Below are positions 39,358 to 51,281 of a DNA stretch of 64,000 nt, in pieces. The position numbers were made by a program, and so were the translations under genes. Below the pieces are notes generated by a model. That model saw only the letters and a list, made by a program, of their open reading frames with translations. It did not search any database and was not told where the DNA came from. Source of the DNA: Setophaga petechia (taxonomy: Eukaryota; Chordata; Aves; Passeriformes; Parulidae); contig JANCRA010000025.1 in NCBI GenBank assembly GCA_024362935.1, forward strand, positions 7,094,936 through 7,158,935, in the 5' to 3' direction. Positions within the stretch are counted from its first letter, which is position 1. Each line of letters opens with the position of its first letter.

Positions 39358-40467
39358 TCAAAGGACTCCTCTCCTTACACATGTGGTACCTAAGAACTTA
39401 CAGTGTCAAAAAGGATGCCACAAACTTCCTTCCCTACCTAAAGCACTTCAGATTTAAAACAATCTCCAATGCATCTTTAAGCACAAAATGGCTATTTGGG
39501 TGTCTTCACAGGAGAGATTTCTGAAGAGTATTAAGAGAGGTATGACAGAAAACATGCATTTGTGAAAGGAAGAGAAGCAGCAAGAGGAAGGGCTAAAATG
39601 ATGGCAGACTCCAAAGCCCAAGGACACAGGCAACAGCAACAAAAGATGCAAAGGATGCAAACTATGTTACTTGCAACACCACAACACAAGTACCAGCATG
39701 CAAGCCCTCTGATCTAAAGCAAAGAAGCAGATGGCAAGACGGCTACAAAATGCATTTTGTTTCTTGTTAGACCACTAAAAAGACATATTGGAGCTAGAGA
39801 GGCACCTAAAGCAAAGAAACAAGGACAGCTGGGAGCAACCTCACCCAAGATTTACAAAGGATGGAACAAACAAGATCCTGAGATGAAAGTTGCCACTGTT
39901 GTGACAGTTGATTCCTAGAAGGTATAAAAGACCATCCAAAAAGCAATTTGCCATTCAAGAGAAATGAGGAAGATGTCATAGTGGCCCCACTTTTCCTCTG
40001 GGTGTCACAACAGATTATCTTGTCCAGACTACTGGGACACACAGGTCCTGGAACTTGTGAGCACAGGTGTTATATGTGGACAGCAGCAAAGTACTGTGAA
40101 AGCCAGATTTATTTTAAAAATCACTTTCTGTTTTTGCACTAGATTCTGCTACATCACTTTCTGTATTTTCAAGCATGAAAGAGTCTTTATATAAAATTGA
40201 AAACTGTATTTAAATGTTACTAGTGCTACATCCAAGTTAATGGCACAGGAAAATTTCAACATTTTCAACAACATATTTATAAAGCAATAAAAAGCTATAC
40301 AAATCTTTGAGACATGTAAGTCTATTCTATGGTATCCATTTAATCAGGAGAGTGGGTAAATAATAATTTTAAATACTTTATTAAGGTTTACTACTGTAAA
40401 GGAACTTAAAACCAAGCAAAGAGGATTTAACTTGTATTTCAAATGGGACATTCAGAAGTCACTTCAC

Positions 40468-40542
40468 CTGTAGAGATATCTTCCAGTTTCTTTTGCTTCA
40501 CTGGTTCACATTTTAACCAATCTTCTTTTTTACTCTTGACAC
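40468..40542 (-). CDS. RESF1: RESF1 penultimate coding exon (75 nt)
   Basis: A 75-nt exon lies between a TTTTTAG acceptor (to 40,543) and an ACAG|GTGAAG donor. Its translation includes [18 protein letters not shown], which matches the human segment IKSTKEDWLKFVATKK. Its length is a multiple of three, so it keeps phase 1 on both sides: the split glycine codon (G|GT) on entry and the split alanine codon (G|CT) on exit. It is too short to be found as an open frame and would be lost if the large exon were read through to its in-frame stop. Confidence 0.92.
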
Positions 40543-40932
40543 CTAAAAAGAAATTTTCAAAAAATGTTTCTGAGGTTCCTTTATCACAAGTTTAGGCCTC
40601 TATTCAGCATTAAATTCAAACACATATACTAGCACACGCAAAAGGAAATTTCCTTTGGGTATGAAAATGACTCCAAGTGCTGATATATATAGCTTGAGAA
40701 AAATAAAACACAACATTTGACATGCCTCACAATGCACCATGTAAAATGTTGAAAAATGGGGTAGGGAAGAAGAGAAAGAAATATGGATGTTTAAAGCAAA
40801 GATGGCAAAGATTATGGGGACTATGGGCAGGATACATCTGGCCTAAGCCCAGTCTATTTCTCAATGTCATAGAGGAACTCTCCCTCCTCTGCCCAGCCAG
40901 ACTGATGCACAAGCAGGTGAACAGTGAATACA

Positions 40933-40976
40933 GATCAGATCACCTTTTGATCAGATCACCTTTGATCAGATCACCC
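40933..40976. repeat. Three short tandem units GATCAGATCACC(T)n
   Basis: Units of 16, 15 and 13 bp begin GATCAGATCACC at 40,933, 40,949 and 40,964. They lie in the intron between the large and penultimate RESF1 coding exons. Confidence 0.85.
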
Positions 40977-41292
40977 TCACTATGCCAAGGGAATCTACTT
41001 TCTACAACTTTTGCAAGTACTTTAGAAAGCCTTCTCCCAAAGTTACTTGAAACTGCCATACTCTCAAGTATTCTAATTTCATTCTCCGATACTTAGAGAA
41101 AATTGAAGGAAAACTCCTGTGTTCTTTTTCAGCTGAAGACACAGTTGTGGTCTGTCAGAGAGCAAGTTAGGATATCTCAGCCTTTAACCTCTACAGTCCC
41201 ATGTTTTCACTGTCTGTGGCTTTGTGCAACATGAATTTCAAACTGAATACATAGTTTTTATTTACAAATGAATATTTAAGAGAACATCATAC

Positions 41293-44200
41293 CTTCTACG
41301 ACGACTTTATCTCTTTCTGGAGAATTCTTTGCAGCTAAGCTTTCTTCACCAGCGGCTGGATTCCTGAACAGTATCTCTGGACACAGCTTGAACTCAAGGA
41401 CTTCCTGTTTGCATGATTTCTCAACTGTCGAGACAGACACATCTTTTTTTGACTCGCTGCTTTTTGACACTTTGGTGGTTCTATGCCAGACAGGTCTGAC
41501 AGGTGATGTCTCTAATTTTGTCAGATAGATGCGCTCCTGTGCCGTACGTTTAAATGCCACTCTGTTCAGGTAGTGTTTTTTGGGTTCCTTTTGAAGATGC
41601 AGCTTTAGTCTGTTATTTCTTCTGTTTAGGTATAGAAGATTTTTATCAGGAAACATTTTCTCAGAGCACTTGTCTTTGTTCTGACCATCGAGATGTCTTT
41701 CTTTGCTAGAAAAGAAGCTTTTAGACATGCCAGAAGAGCGAGCCCTTTTTCTCTGCAGTTTAAGCACAGAGCAATCTGCTAAGGAACTCCTTGGTTTCCA
41801 ACCATTTTCTCCATTCAGTTTTTTAGCTTTGTCAGCATTTAGCAAACAATTGTGTGCAAGCTGCTTAGAACTCTTTCCTTCGGATTGTTTCAGTCCTTCC
41901 TGTTCCAGCTTTGCTTTCTTAAATTCTCTCTTCCCAACCATATTTTCCTTCATCTTCCGTTTGTATGGCTGCTCTTGCAAAGGATGAACTTTCACAGATT
42001 TATGCTGAGAATATTTTGTGTGTCTTGATTTGAAGTCTACAGTGCTACTATCTGAGAATTTTACAGCATCAGCTCGGTAACTACTCAATTTTTTATGTTT
42101 TATTTCTGCTGGTAATTTTGTTTGCACTTGGACACTAATTCCTACGTCTTGCCTAAGCACCTCCTTTTGTTCCTTACAGTTTTGTTCTTCAGCTGAGTTC
42201 TCTTCACAAGTTTTCATTTTTTGTCCTTGACTGACTTCAGAATGCTTAATTTCAACCGTTTCTGACTTCACAGACTGGCGAATGTCTGTTTTGGATTTCA
42301 TGGTCAGACCTGGTTTGGTTATATCTTTGGAAAGGGACTCAGTTTTGAAAACTCTCTCCTTTACGGACAACTTTGCCATGTTGTCTGCATATGTATGATC
42401 AGTTTTTTCTGCTAACTCTTGGGAGGCTGTCTGGGGCTCTTTTTTGAAAGAATTCAATTCTTTACTTGACACTTGGGTTCCTTTGTCAATTTGCAGATGT
42501 TCCTTCAAACCGCTGCTTTTGCATTTATCAGCATCCTGGTTTTCAAAGGAATTAACTGATCCAGTTTTTTCCTGCTGTGTTATAGGCAGTTTGTATTCAT
42601 TATCCACCTTCAGCCTAGGTTTTTTGTTCATTTCAGAAGAGTATTTGCAAATATCTTTATTTTTGCTAATACTGTCTGGGATTTTTTCAGAAATTGTCAC
42701 GTCTCCTCCCGCTGCACAGTTTTCCTTTTTCAAGGCATCCGATTGGCTGTTTTTTTCTTCTTTCTCTGCAGAGTCAGCATTTTCAGCTTTTGAAAGTTGA
42801 CAATCATTTTCCTCTGAACCAGATGTTTCTAATTGAGAGGGACCATGTGGTGTTTTATATGCTACAGCTACACCACCCATTGAAGAGCAATCTTCATTTT
42901 TTTCACTGGGCTTAGAAGTTTCCTGTGGGCTTTTTTCCTTCTCACATAGATCCTGACTAGGCTGGACACTGCCTTCAAGGTTGCCCTTGTCAGCTGAAGC
43001 CTTTTCTGACTGTTGACTCACTTCTCTCTTGCTGTCACTAGAGGGACACTGGTTGTTCCCAGGAGACAGTTCTTGAACCTGATCAGATCTCAACACTGCA
43101 GTTTTAGCCTGATTTACTGGGTCCTTCCAATGAGAATTCTTGTCATAAATTTTAACTTCTTTCTGAGACTGGTTCTCTGTCCCTTCAGCTGCTGAACGAT
43201 TTTGTGCTGCTTCTTTTGTTAGCATATCAGCACCTTCAATGCCATATGGAAACTCCATCATGAGAGCAAGCAGCTGATCTTTTAGATATTTACTAGGTTT
43301 TGCTCCAAAAAAGTTCACCTCCTTTTCCGTGCTATTTTTACCAGGCATGGAACTTTGTTTACTGTGGTCTCCAGGAACAGCGGGTGCATTTGTTTTAGCA
43401 GTTATGCTGATAGAGGAATCCAGTGAATTTTGAGCTAACTTCTGATTTATATTAGCAAGACTTTCTAGGGAATTTTCAGGATGCTTGGAAGATGCCTTGA
43501 ATGACGTGCTTTGTTCAGAGGTAGAAACTGCTTTAGGAGGACTGCCACTGCTTTCCTTCTCTGAATGACTTGGTGATTCTTCCAACATCTTTAGCAGCAA
43601 GCTCTCTCTTTGGGCAGTGTTATTGCTCAGTTCAGTTTTACTCAAGTCCAGATGTTGCTCCTTTTGGCTTGCACCAGATGTGTTTCCTTCTGATGCCTTT
43701 GTCTCATAGACTGACTTGAACATGCCTGCTATTTGTGGGTTATAAAACTTATCACCTTCAACAAGAGAGCATACACTAGAAATACGAAACATGTCATTTT
43801 CCAGCAGAGCTGTGGGTGTATCCCCTGCCTCTAACACAGCTTGCTTGTCTTCATGGTCTCTTGTACCTTCCTGAGAGATTTGACTACATAAATTTGTGCC
43901 TGATTCAGGAAGAGGAGCCTTGTTTTGTAATCCAAGCTGCAGATTTTTTCTTGCATCTTGTGCAGATTCACTAACTTTCCTTTGGTTTTCATCACTTGCT
44001 TTGACCTGTTGCAAATGTGAGTCCACTATTTGCTCCAAAACACAATCACTGGGTGACAACCAACCATTTTCTATAGTTCTTTTGACAGTACTTGACACAC
44101 TTAAACCATTTTCCCCCTCTTCTTGCAAGCTACATGTGCTCTCCAAGTCGATCACTGGATAGGTTTTACCTTCAGGTGTTGGGATCTTGCCTGCCTGCTC

Positions 44201-46537
44201 ACTTAGTGCTCTTTGTTCACTAAGTACTAAAGGAGAGACCACTGCAACTTGAGGTTCAAAATTTTTTATCAAACTGGAAGTCAGTGTATCAAGCTTTTGT
44301 CCCACAGAGGTAGTTGTTACAGGCAAAACAGCCTCATCCATGCTTTCCAGCACATTGTTTTTTTCTCCCTTCTTTGTGTTTTGGTCGGAGGGTGAAGCCT
44401 GATTTGCTGTGGGGCTTTCATTTGACTGTTTATTTTCCACACTTACAGATTCTGGTGGATACTTGCCCCACAAGCGCAGGCATGCAACCACCTCTTCCAT
44501 AGAGTAACTACAATTGCTCTGGCTACAGGATGCATTTTCAGTAAATGGTGTTTTTTTCTGAGCTACCTCAGTCTGCAATTGAGCATCAGCAGATGCAGTT
44601 GTTTCTGATGCAGCAGAGTTTGTGTGAGCCACAGATGCCTGCTCACCTTTCAGACCTTCTGCGTTCTTCTCACTGGTGTCTTTTAGCAAGCTTCCACCCG
44701 AGACAGACCTATCAAGCAGTGGTTTTTCACTACACAGGAGATTTGTCAGTATTTTATCAGCAGTAGCACCAGCTGTCTTCTCTTTCAGTGCATTTGTGCT
44801 GCTCAATACAAACTGAAGAAATGATGAGTTCTCAGGGCCAATTTGCAGAGTCTTTGATGCAGCCCTGACAGAGCTCCCTGCTGGAGTTAAACACGAAGCA
44901 CTGTTCAAGGAAGTCACAGTTCCTGGAGAAGAGGCCAAGGCATGCACATCCCTTTGTTCCAAGGTGCTCTCAGGATTATTAAATTGAGCTGGGACTTTGC
45001 TCTGAGAGGGAACAGCAGCGAAGCTTGATGAAAGACTTCCCTGCTTCACCTGAGGGCTACTTTGAGTCACCTCCAATCTTCTGTTATCACCACTGGCTAG
45101 GTTTTTGTCATTTCTTTCTTCATGTGGAACCATGAATGTGGGCCTCTCTGTCCTCACTGCTTCAGATGGGGGAGGCTGTACATTTTGTTTGGGCAAACAT
45201 TGAAGACAATTAGAAGGAGAACATGGATAAGGAGGAGGAAGAGAATGAGTCTTTTTTTCATTATAGATTTTTTTTTTATAATTATGAACCGTTTCAAGCA
45301 GGACAACCCTTTTTTTAAGATATTGCAGCTTTTCAGCTTCCCAAGCTAGTCTCTCCTGTGTAATTCCTCCATGTGTTGCTGCTGCTGAGGAAATCTGAGC
45401 ATTAATAGGCCCATTTATCAAACCACTAGTCTGGCTCTCTGGAACTGAAGCAGGATCACTCAGTGGCTTTGAAGAAAGAGCTTCTATTTCTTTCACAACA
45501 TCAAGCAGTTCTTTTGGAATGCCAGGGGATGACACAGAACTTTCACTAAAAGATCGATTTACTGTCACACTTCCACTTGGATTACAGACATTCCTGATGG
45601 ACTGACTGACTTCTCCAGGTTGCTGCTTCTGACAGTGTTGCTGAATACTGTTAAACCCAGGAGCATTTTTTGGATCCAGTGGGTACCTCTGCTGATTAAT
45701 GTATCCATTGGGCACATTTTGCATTTCCTGTGGTACACCCATTGAAGATTGTGCTGCAGGCCTTGAAACACAGTTGGCAGGCAACAAAGATGGTGCAGAA
45801 CATCCTCTAGGAGCTTCTGATGCCATCTGACTCTGCTGAAATTGCGGCAGCTGTACATTTGTCCCAGTATTTTGATTCACCGAATACAAAGCTTTACACT
45901 GATTATTGGAATTAAATATTTGGGGTTGGACATGTTGCCCGGAAGCAGGAAGAGGAAAATTATTCTGGGGATGAATGCCACCTTGATGTAGTGCTGCAAA
46001 TCTCAGGGAATTATGCTGCAGCATTTCTGGCTGCGCCGTGTAAGCGTTGCTGTTGGTGTACTGGGGCTCCCCAAGCACGTTTCTTACATTATTCCCTGTG
46101 TTCACTTGGGAGGACAGGGGGGGCACATTCCTGCAGGGATAACTGGCCAAGACAGGCCCTGGCCAAGATGTCGGAATCATCTCTGGCCGCAAAGGGGAAT
46201 TCTGAAGAGGAGGTTTCAGACCTGCTCTGCACGTCTGTTGACGTCTTTTAATTGAGAATTTTGACATAAAGAAATTATTACCAGTTACAGATGCTCCTGG
46301 TGAGGTTTGATCTGAAGTTTTGAATCCTTCAGCATTTACAGCAGGGAAGGCAACATTGATAGCTGGCAGATACATGATTTGGTTATTTTCAGCATGAGTG
46401 CATGCATTTTTAGAGGAGTTGGCATTTGTCTGAGGAAAGCCATGTCCATTAGGAAGTATCTGAGTGAAACATGCTCCTTCACTTTGCGGGTTTGTATTTG
46501 CATCAGCATTCTGGACTGGCCTTACATTCCAGTCCAT
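41293..46537 (-). CDS. RESF1: RESF1 main coding exon (retroelement silencing factor 1)
   Basis: This exon encodes the first 1,748 codons of a predicted 1,820-residue protein; human RESF1 is about 1,750. RESF1 is a nuclear, largely disordered protein reported to associate with SETDB1 and repress endogenous retroviruses. Conserved blocks seen here are [19 protein letters not shown] (about residue 680), [12 protein letters not shown] (762), [19 protein letters not shown] (918), [20 protein letters not shown] (1,081), [12 protein letters not shown] and [10 protein letters not shown] (1,653) and [14 protein letters not shown] (1,713). The region from about 1,450 to 1,660 is Lys/Arg-rich and suits nuclear localisation. 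The N-terminal 400 residues are Asn/Gln-rich and diverged. The start MDWNVRPV matches human MNWNTKP and has A at -3 and G at +4. The open frame continues five codons past the donor GTAGAAG|GTATGATG; that tail is intron. The exon continues upstream to an acceptor at 46,576-46,577. Confidence 0.95.
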
Positions 46538-47389
46538 CTTTTCTTGTTTTCTTTTTCTTCAGGCAAAACCAAATGCTAAAAAAAAAAAAAATTTAGAAAA
46601 ATTACAACCTTTTGATCAAGACCTGTCACTTACTAATAAGTGATTTAGAATGCCATCATGAACAGAACTGTTGAACCTAAATTGCTGGGTAGGAAAGCAA
46701 CCCCACTAGCATAACCTCTGGACATCAATGCTGTCAATGTCAAGTTGCATAAATTGTTTCCCAGAACACAGTAAAGTCTAAAAAGAGAACCAACTAACAA
46801 CTCTATTGACTATCTAATGACTAACAAAACCTTCACATTATTCTGCTAATTCTATTATCCATCAACCTTTTAATTTAACAATAGATTACTGTATTTGCCT
46901 TCTTCATCCAAAAACAATGGGGAAAAGCCCCCATGGCACATGTATAACACAACATAATAAACAATACTTAAGAGCTGAACATAAGAAACACCTATAGAAT
47001 AAAATACAGGACAGGGTTTTCAGACAATAAGAATCAATCTCAATTACACCTTTAAATGTAAAAAAATAAATGGAAAAAATTAATTTGGGTTTAGTAAAAA
47101 TCTCTCATAATAATATGGCCGACTAATTTAATTTTGAGAAGTATGACTGTGCCTCTAATGAGCTACGAGCAAAGAGCCCCTAATTCTGTTGGCAGCATTC
47201 ACTTGCTCAGCTGGGAGAAGGCATAGAGAAGCATGGAGATGACATCTCCATGGCATGAAGCATGGAGATGACAGCAACACTTCTGGAGCTGACATAGTCA
47301 CATATCCCTAAGTCTCCATGTGCTATATTCCAGAGTGCACATGGACTACCAGCTGTAGGATATGGGGTTATAATTATCAGAGTGGTTAA

Positions 47390-47806
47390 GGTTTGTGCTC
47401 ACCAGAAGGCCCTGGACAGAGGCACAGCTGCAGGACAGAGAGTTGGAAACCGAGGGAGGAGGAAGTTAGGAGCGAGGAGAGAGCCAGGGAATGACTGTTG
47501 GGAGTGAGATTGGGATTGGATGGAGGAACACGTGGACAGCACATGAGCAGGAAGTTGATTGGATGATAGGACGCATGGACAGCACAGGAGCAGGAAGCTG
47601 ATTGGATGATAGAGCACATGGACAGCAGCATGGTAGCTGAGCCAGCCAATGGGTGCCTTCTTTCTGTTAAATTCTGTTAGATCTCAGTTTGGTTTCAGTT
47701 ATGTCAGGTAGAGATTAAAGCTATAAAAAGGGTGCGATTTCTGCAATGAACCGATCTCCTTCAGATGCTTAAGGGAGTCTGTGTCACTTTGCTTCCCACT
47801 GCGACA
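47390..47806 (+). mobile_element. 5' LTR of the RESF1-intron ERV
   Basis: U3 carries two full 43-bp units (47,545-47,587 and 47,588-47,630) and a partial one. These are followed by GCCAGCCAATGGGTG (CCAAT box), TATAAAAA at 47,722-47,729, and an end reading CCCACTGCGACA. A TGG that could start a primer-binding site lies two bases further on; I could not assign the tRNA. The start near 47,390 is tentative. Confidence 0.65.
47545..47630 (+). repeat. 43-bp U3 tandem repeat, two full units
   Basis: Units start GAGCAGGAAG(C/T)TGATTGGATG and continue AGAGCACATGGACAGC. Each has one ATTGG, an inverted CCAAT box. Compare the four units in the 3' LTR. Confidence 0.9.
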
Positions 47807-48822
47807 GATGGTTGTTCCAAATTCGGACCTACAGGGTGGTGCAGGGTGTGTGGACTGCTCCGGTAGCAACTCCCACTAAGTCAGGAACTGGCCAGGAAGA
47901 GTCTGGAAAAGGATCTGGGAAGAGTTTGGGAAGGAACTGAGGAATTTAAAAGTGCACACACCTAACCTGGAAGGTGAATAGACCACTGGGAGCAAATATG
48001 AGAGGTGGAATATCCCTGGAAAAAAGCAGGAGCTTGGGCCAGGTACGGTGGCTCCTACTGATGTGAAACTAAACACCCTGCTGGCAGGGTGTCTAATCAT
48101 GTTAAAGATTTTCCTTTTAATGGACCCCTTCAATCAGAAACCTGGCAAGCAGTAGGACAGAGACTTTTCACTACATGGGGAACAACCATGGCAGGCATTA
48201 AAGGAAATCACATGAATGTTGGTCATCACAGAGCTTCGGAAGCTGAGTCCCCTGAACCCTCAGCACCACCAGAACCCGTATATGACCCAAGACTGACCCA
48301 AACCTTGCAGAACCGCCTTATCCTGAGATAATCCAAGCCCTGCACAGCTGCCTTACTCTGATAAAAATCCTTGCACAGCTGGCCCCCTCAGGGCGGAATT
48401 CCCACATCACAAGCAGGCAGCGGGCTCACTCCCTGCCCAAGATGGTGAGGCAGTAGTCCAGTGATGGCAAAATGCTGGAAAGCCACCATGAAGGAGGGTG
48501 AATTGGCGGTCACTACAGCCTGCCCAGCAATATATGTGCCAACCAACACCCAGCATACTGAGAGCTGGACTATAAGGTAATTAAAGAACTGAGGGTGCTG
48601 GTAAAAGAAAGCAGTTTATCCTCCTATCCATCATGCTAAACTGCCCAGAATCCATTAGCATTGCCTACGTCCTCACACCCCACAACTGGAAGAGCATAAT
48701 GAAACTGTGATAATGGATGTGATTCATGCTTACAAAATTGTAATTATTTCAATATTTTGGGAAAATAATTAGAAAAGTATATGTGATTAGTGAAGCGGAT
48801 GGGTTTCTTTTTAGATGATACA

Positions 48823-49498
48823 TGTGGGAAACAGGATATAAGAGTTGGATTCGGCCTTGGGAATGGATGAAGTCAGGAAGACTCCCAAACCAAAACTGAC
48901 ATCCACTGAAGTTAAGACAACTGCCAGAGCAGGGACCGACCTTGAATATGAATAAAGTTGGGACAATTCCAGACAGGGAATCTAAAATAGTGGTCTTATC
49001 TATGAAATAAATAAGGTTTAATTGGAACACAGTTCTTACTTATATAACACCAAGCTTGATGCACGTGTGCCACCTGCCAGGTTATTTAAAGGACAGTGAA
49101 GAAGATGATGAGCTTTCCTCTGTAAAGACCACCAAAGAGCTAGAAGACCCCTTGGAAACAAGTGGAGCATGCACTGTGTAGTATAGTGATGTAGATATTA
49201 GGAATTGAAAATAGGAGGAGATTCACAGAAAGTATTAATGAGTATGTATTAGCATACAGTATATAAGCTGCGTTTGGATCCTTTTGTACATGAGGCAGGG
49301 TGGGAAGCCTTCCCCATACCCCCATCGATCAGTTTTGCTTATGCTTTATCCAAACCACTGCCAAATTTCTTTTTGTAACTACTGGATTATATTTGATCAT
49401 ATTATTTTATCTCAATTAAAATCGCTGCTAAATTTTAAGTTTGTAGTTTATTAAATTACACATATGGGACTTCATTCATAACAAAACTGATTCTAACA
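48823..49498 (+). mobile_element. Probable LTR nested in the ERV
   Basis: A block beginning TGTGGGAAACAGGATATAAG and ending ACTGATTCTAACA lies between ERV gag-leader-like and capsid-like sequence. It has a TATA-like GTATATAAGCTG near 49,259 and an AATTAAAATC near 49,415 as a weak polyadenylation signal. The style suggests an ERVL-type LTR. No clean target-site duplication was found, so the limits are tentative. Confidence 0.5.
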
Positions 49499-49739
49499 GC
49501 GACACAGTTTGCAGTCTGGCTAACGAACTACCGAGAGCTGTGTACAGCCTAGGCAGAAGTGCTGCAGGACAGAAATCCATCAATCACCACTGCACAGCTG
49601 ACCAGAGAGGGTCCTTTTGCAGTCCCTGTAGCGCAGGCAGGCTGCCTGTGTGGTGCATGTGATATCATCACTCACCTAGCCCTGCAGGCCCCGTGGCAGG
49701 TCCCAGGGATGGGTATCAATCCTAATCTTCCTTTGCTAA

Positions 49740-49956
49740 GATTTTTCAGGGTCCAGCAGAGTCATTCATGCAGTTCCTGCACAGACTGCAAGCCATGATC
49801 TCCCAACAAGTCAACATTGATGAGGCCAATAAGCTTGTTTTTATAAACACAAATGAAGATTGTAAAAAAGCATTGCTTGCTGTTCGTAACCCACATCCTT
49901 GTGACATAGCAGATATTGGTAAGAGCATACCAAAATGTGGGAACTGCTGCTTATAA
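49740..49956 (+). pseudogene. ERV gag capsid relic (major homology region)
   Basis: The frame encodes FQGPAESFMQFLHRLQAMI, which matches the retroviral capsid major homology region (Q-G-x-x-E-S-F-x-x-F-x-x-R-L), followed by INTNEDCKKALLAVR, the typical class II capsid C-terminal motif. The frame stops just after KCGNCC. It is a fragment: matrix and nucleocapsid are missing or unrecognisable and the nested LTR separates it from upstream gag-like sequence. It is non-functional. Confidence 0.8.
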
Positions 49957-50047
49957 CACTAACTCTCTCTTTAGCTGCACTCTTCTGGGTTCTGGACCTG
50001 CATGCAGGGGTCAAGGTGGGCCGGCCCCCAGATGGGGAATGGGGTGA

Positions 50048-50584
50048 GTGGGGATCAGGATGGTCCTGGCGAGCACATTGGTGGTGCTCAGCTCACTGCA
50101 GGAGGCCTGCAGGCCAGCCTCTGCTACAGTCCTACCCCCATGGCAGCTCGGCCCTCAGCACAGCCACAGGCACGTCCGGGACTGCCAGCCCATCAAGTAC
50201 AGCAACCTCATGCACAAAGCGCGGCCTGGTGACAACAGCATGGCCGGCCTGTGGCTGTCAGCAGAACGTTTGTCTCAAACATCCACCCAGAAAAGGCAGC
50301 CAGAGCACAGGGCCACTGGCGGTGAAAGCAGCCAAGCCGTGCTCTGCCGAGGTGTGTGGCCGCCAGCAGCAGGTGGGGGCTCCCCCAGCACAGGCACCGC
50401 CATATCGCAGCTGTCACTGAGGGGCCAGGCCAAGCGGGGGGACAGCACTGCCAGGGAGCTGAGTGACAGCTGGGAGATTGTCCTTGGCTGGAGGAATGTG
50501 GAGAGCATCATAGGAGTGTGCCCCCCTGTTGATGGAGTGACAAAACTATCCTTTGTCCCCTCAGAAAGGAAAGAAGCCCGATAG
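50048..50584 (+). other. Unassigned 178-codon ORF in a GC-rich block of the ERV
   Basis: An open frame of 178 codons lies where env would be expected, between the gag relic and the 3' LTR. It starts with a hydrophobic MVLASTLVVLSSL stretch (from residue 5) that resembles a signal peptide, but I recognise no Env surface or fusion motif. The block (about 49,980-50,540) is much richer in G+C than its surroundings, so openness may be partly compositional. It could be decayed env, a captured host fragment or chance. Confidence 0.3.
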
Positions 50585-50899
50585 GTGACGAAAGGCACCT
50601 CACAGGCCCAGAAAACTTCACCTCAAACTTAAGCACAGCAAATTGGACAGAAGCCAAAAAGTCCCGCCTGGGCAGTTTAGTAGAAAAAGAAGTGAACAAA
50701 GAAAGTAATCGCTTTTGTAAAGTGTTTTACCAGGAGCAAGAACGTCTGGCACCTGGCTCGGTTTTTCTGTTTCTTATTTTGCCTTTTACTAAACCTTTTT
50801 GTTTCCAACACTGCAACAGAAGCCATCCTGCTGATTTTTATGCCTCCAAGAGTAGCTGAGCTACCTTGGATATGTTAAAAGCCTCTGAGAGCTTATTAG

Positions 50900-51281
50900 A
50901 GCTGGCTCGAGGAGCTCGCTATAACACAGCATATGAGCAGGACGTTGATTGGATGATTGGACGCATAGACAGCACATGAGCAGGAAGCTGATTGGATGGT
51001 AGAGCACATGGACAGCACATGAGCAGGAAGCTGATTGGATGGTAGAGCACATGGACAGCACATGAGCAGGAAGCTGATTGGATGGTAGAGCACATGGACA
51101 GCAGCATGGCAGCTGAGCCAGCCAATGGGTGCCTTCTTTCTGGTAAATTCTGTTAGGTCTCAGTTTGGTTTCAGTTATGTCAGGTAGAGATTAAAGCTAT
51201 AAAAAGGGTGCGATTTCTGCAATGAACTGATCTCCTTCAGATGCATAAGGCGTTCCATGTCACTTGTCCCCCACTGCTACA
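50900..51281 (+). mobile_element. 3' LTR of the RESF1-intron ERV
   Basis: It matches the 5' LTR from the 43-bp repeats through CCAGCCAATGGGTGCC and TATAAAAA (51,198-51,205) to the end CCCACTGCTACA. It holds four 43-bp units against two in the 5' copy. Upstream of the repeats it no longer aligns with the 5' LTR, so its start is uncertain. Confidence 0.65.
50935..51106 (+). repeat. 43-bp U3 tandem repeat, four units
   Basis: Units at 50,935, 50,978, 51,021 and 51,064. Units 2 and 3 are identical; unit 1 is the most diverged. Each contains TGATTGGATG. Confidence 0.95.

Larger units (their letters stand above)
47390..51281 (+). mobile_element. Class II-like ERV remnant, antisense in RESF1 intron
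   Basis: Two related LTRs (about 47,390-47,806 and about 50,900-51,281) bracket about 3.1 kb of decayed internal sequence. Within it are a gag capsid relic (49,740-49,956), a nested foreign LTR (48,823-49,498) and a GC-rich open frame (50,048-50,584). No protease, reverse transcriptase or integrase is recognisable, so pol is deleted. The right-hand halves of the LTRs (about 170 bp) differ at ten or so positions by eye, which implies an old insertion. The 5' limit is uncertain because the LTRs differ upstream of their tandem repeats, and no target-site duplication was confirmed. Confidence 0.8.

Noticed and set aside
41276..41292. In-frame C-terminal extension of the RESF1 main exon
   Set aside because: It follows a good donor site, is not conserved, and the conserved C-terminus lies in two downstream exons.
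50861..51125. CRISPR-like array or repeat-protein gene suggested by regularly repeated sequence
   Set aside because: The 43-bp units are directly abutting without unique spacers, lie in an LTR U3, and the genome is avian; the repetitive open frames are by-products.
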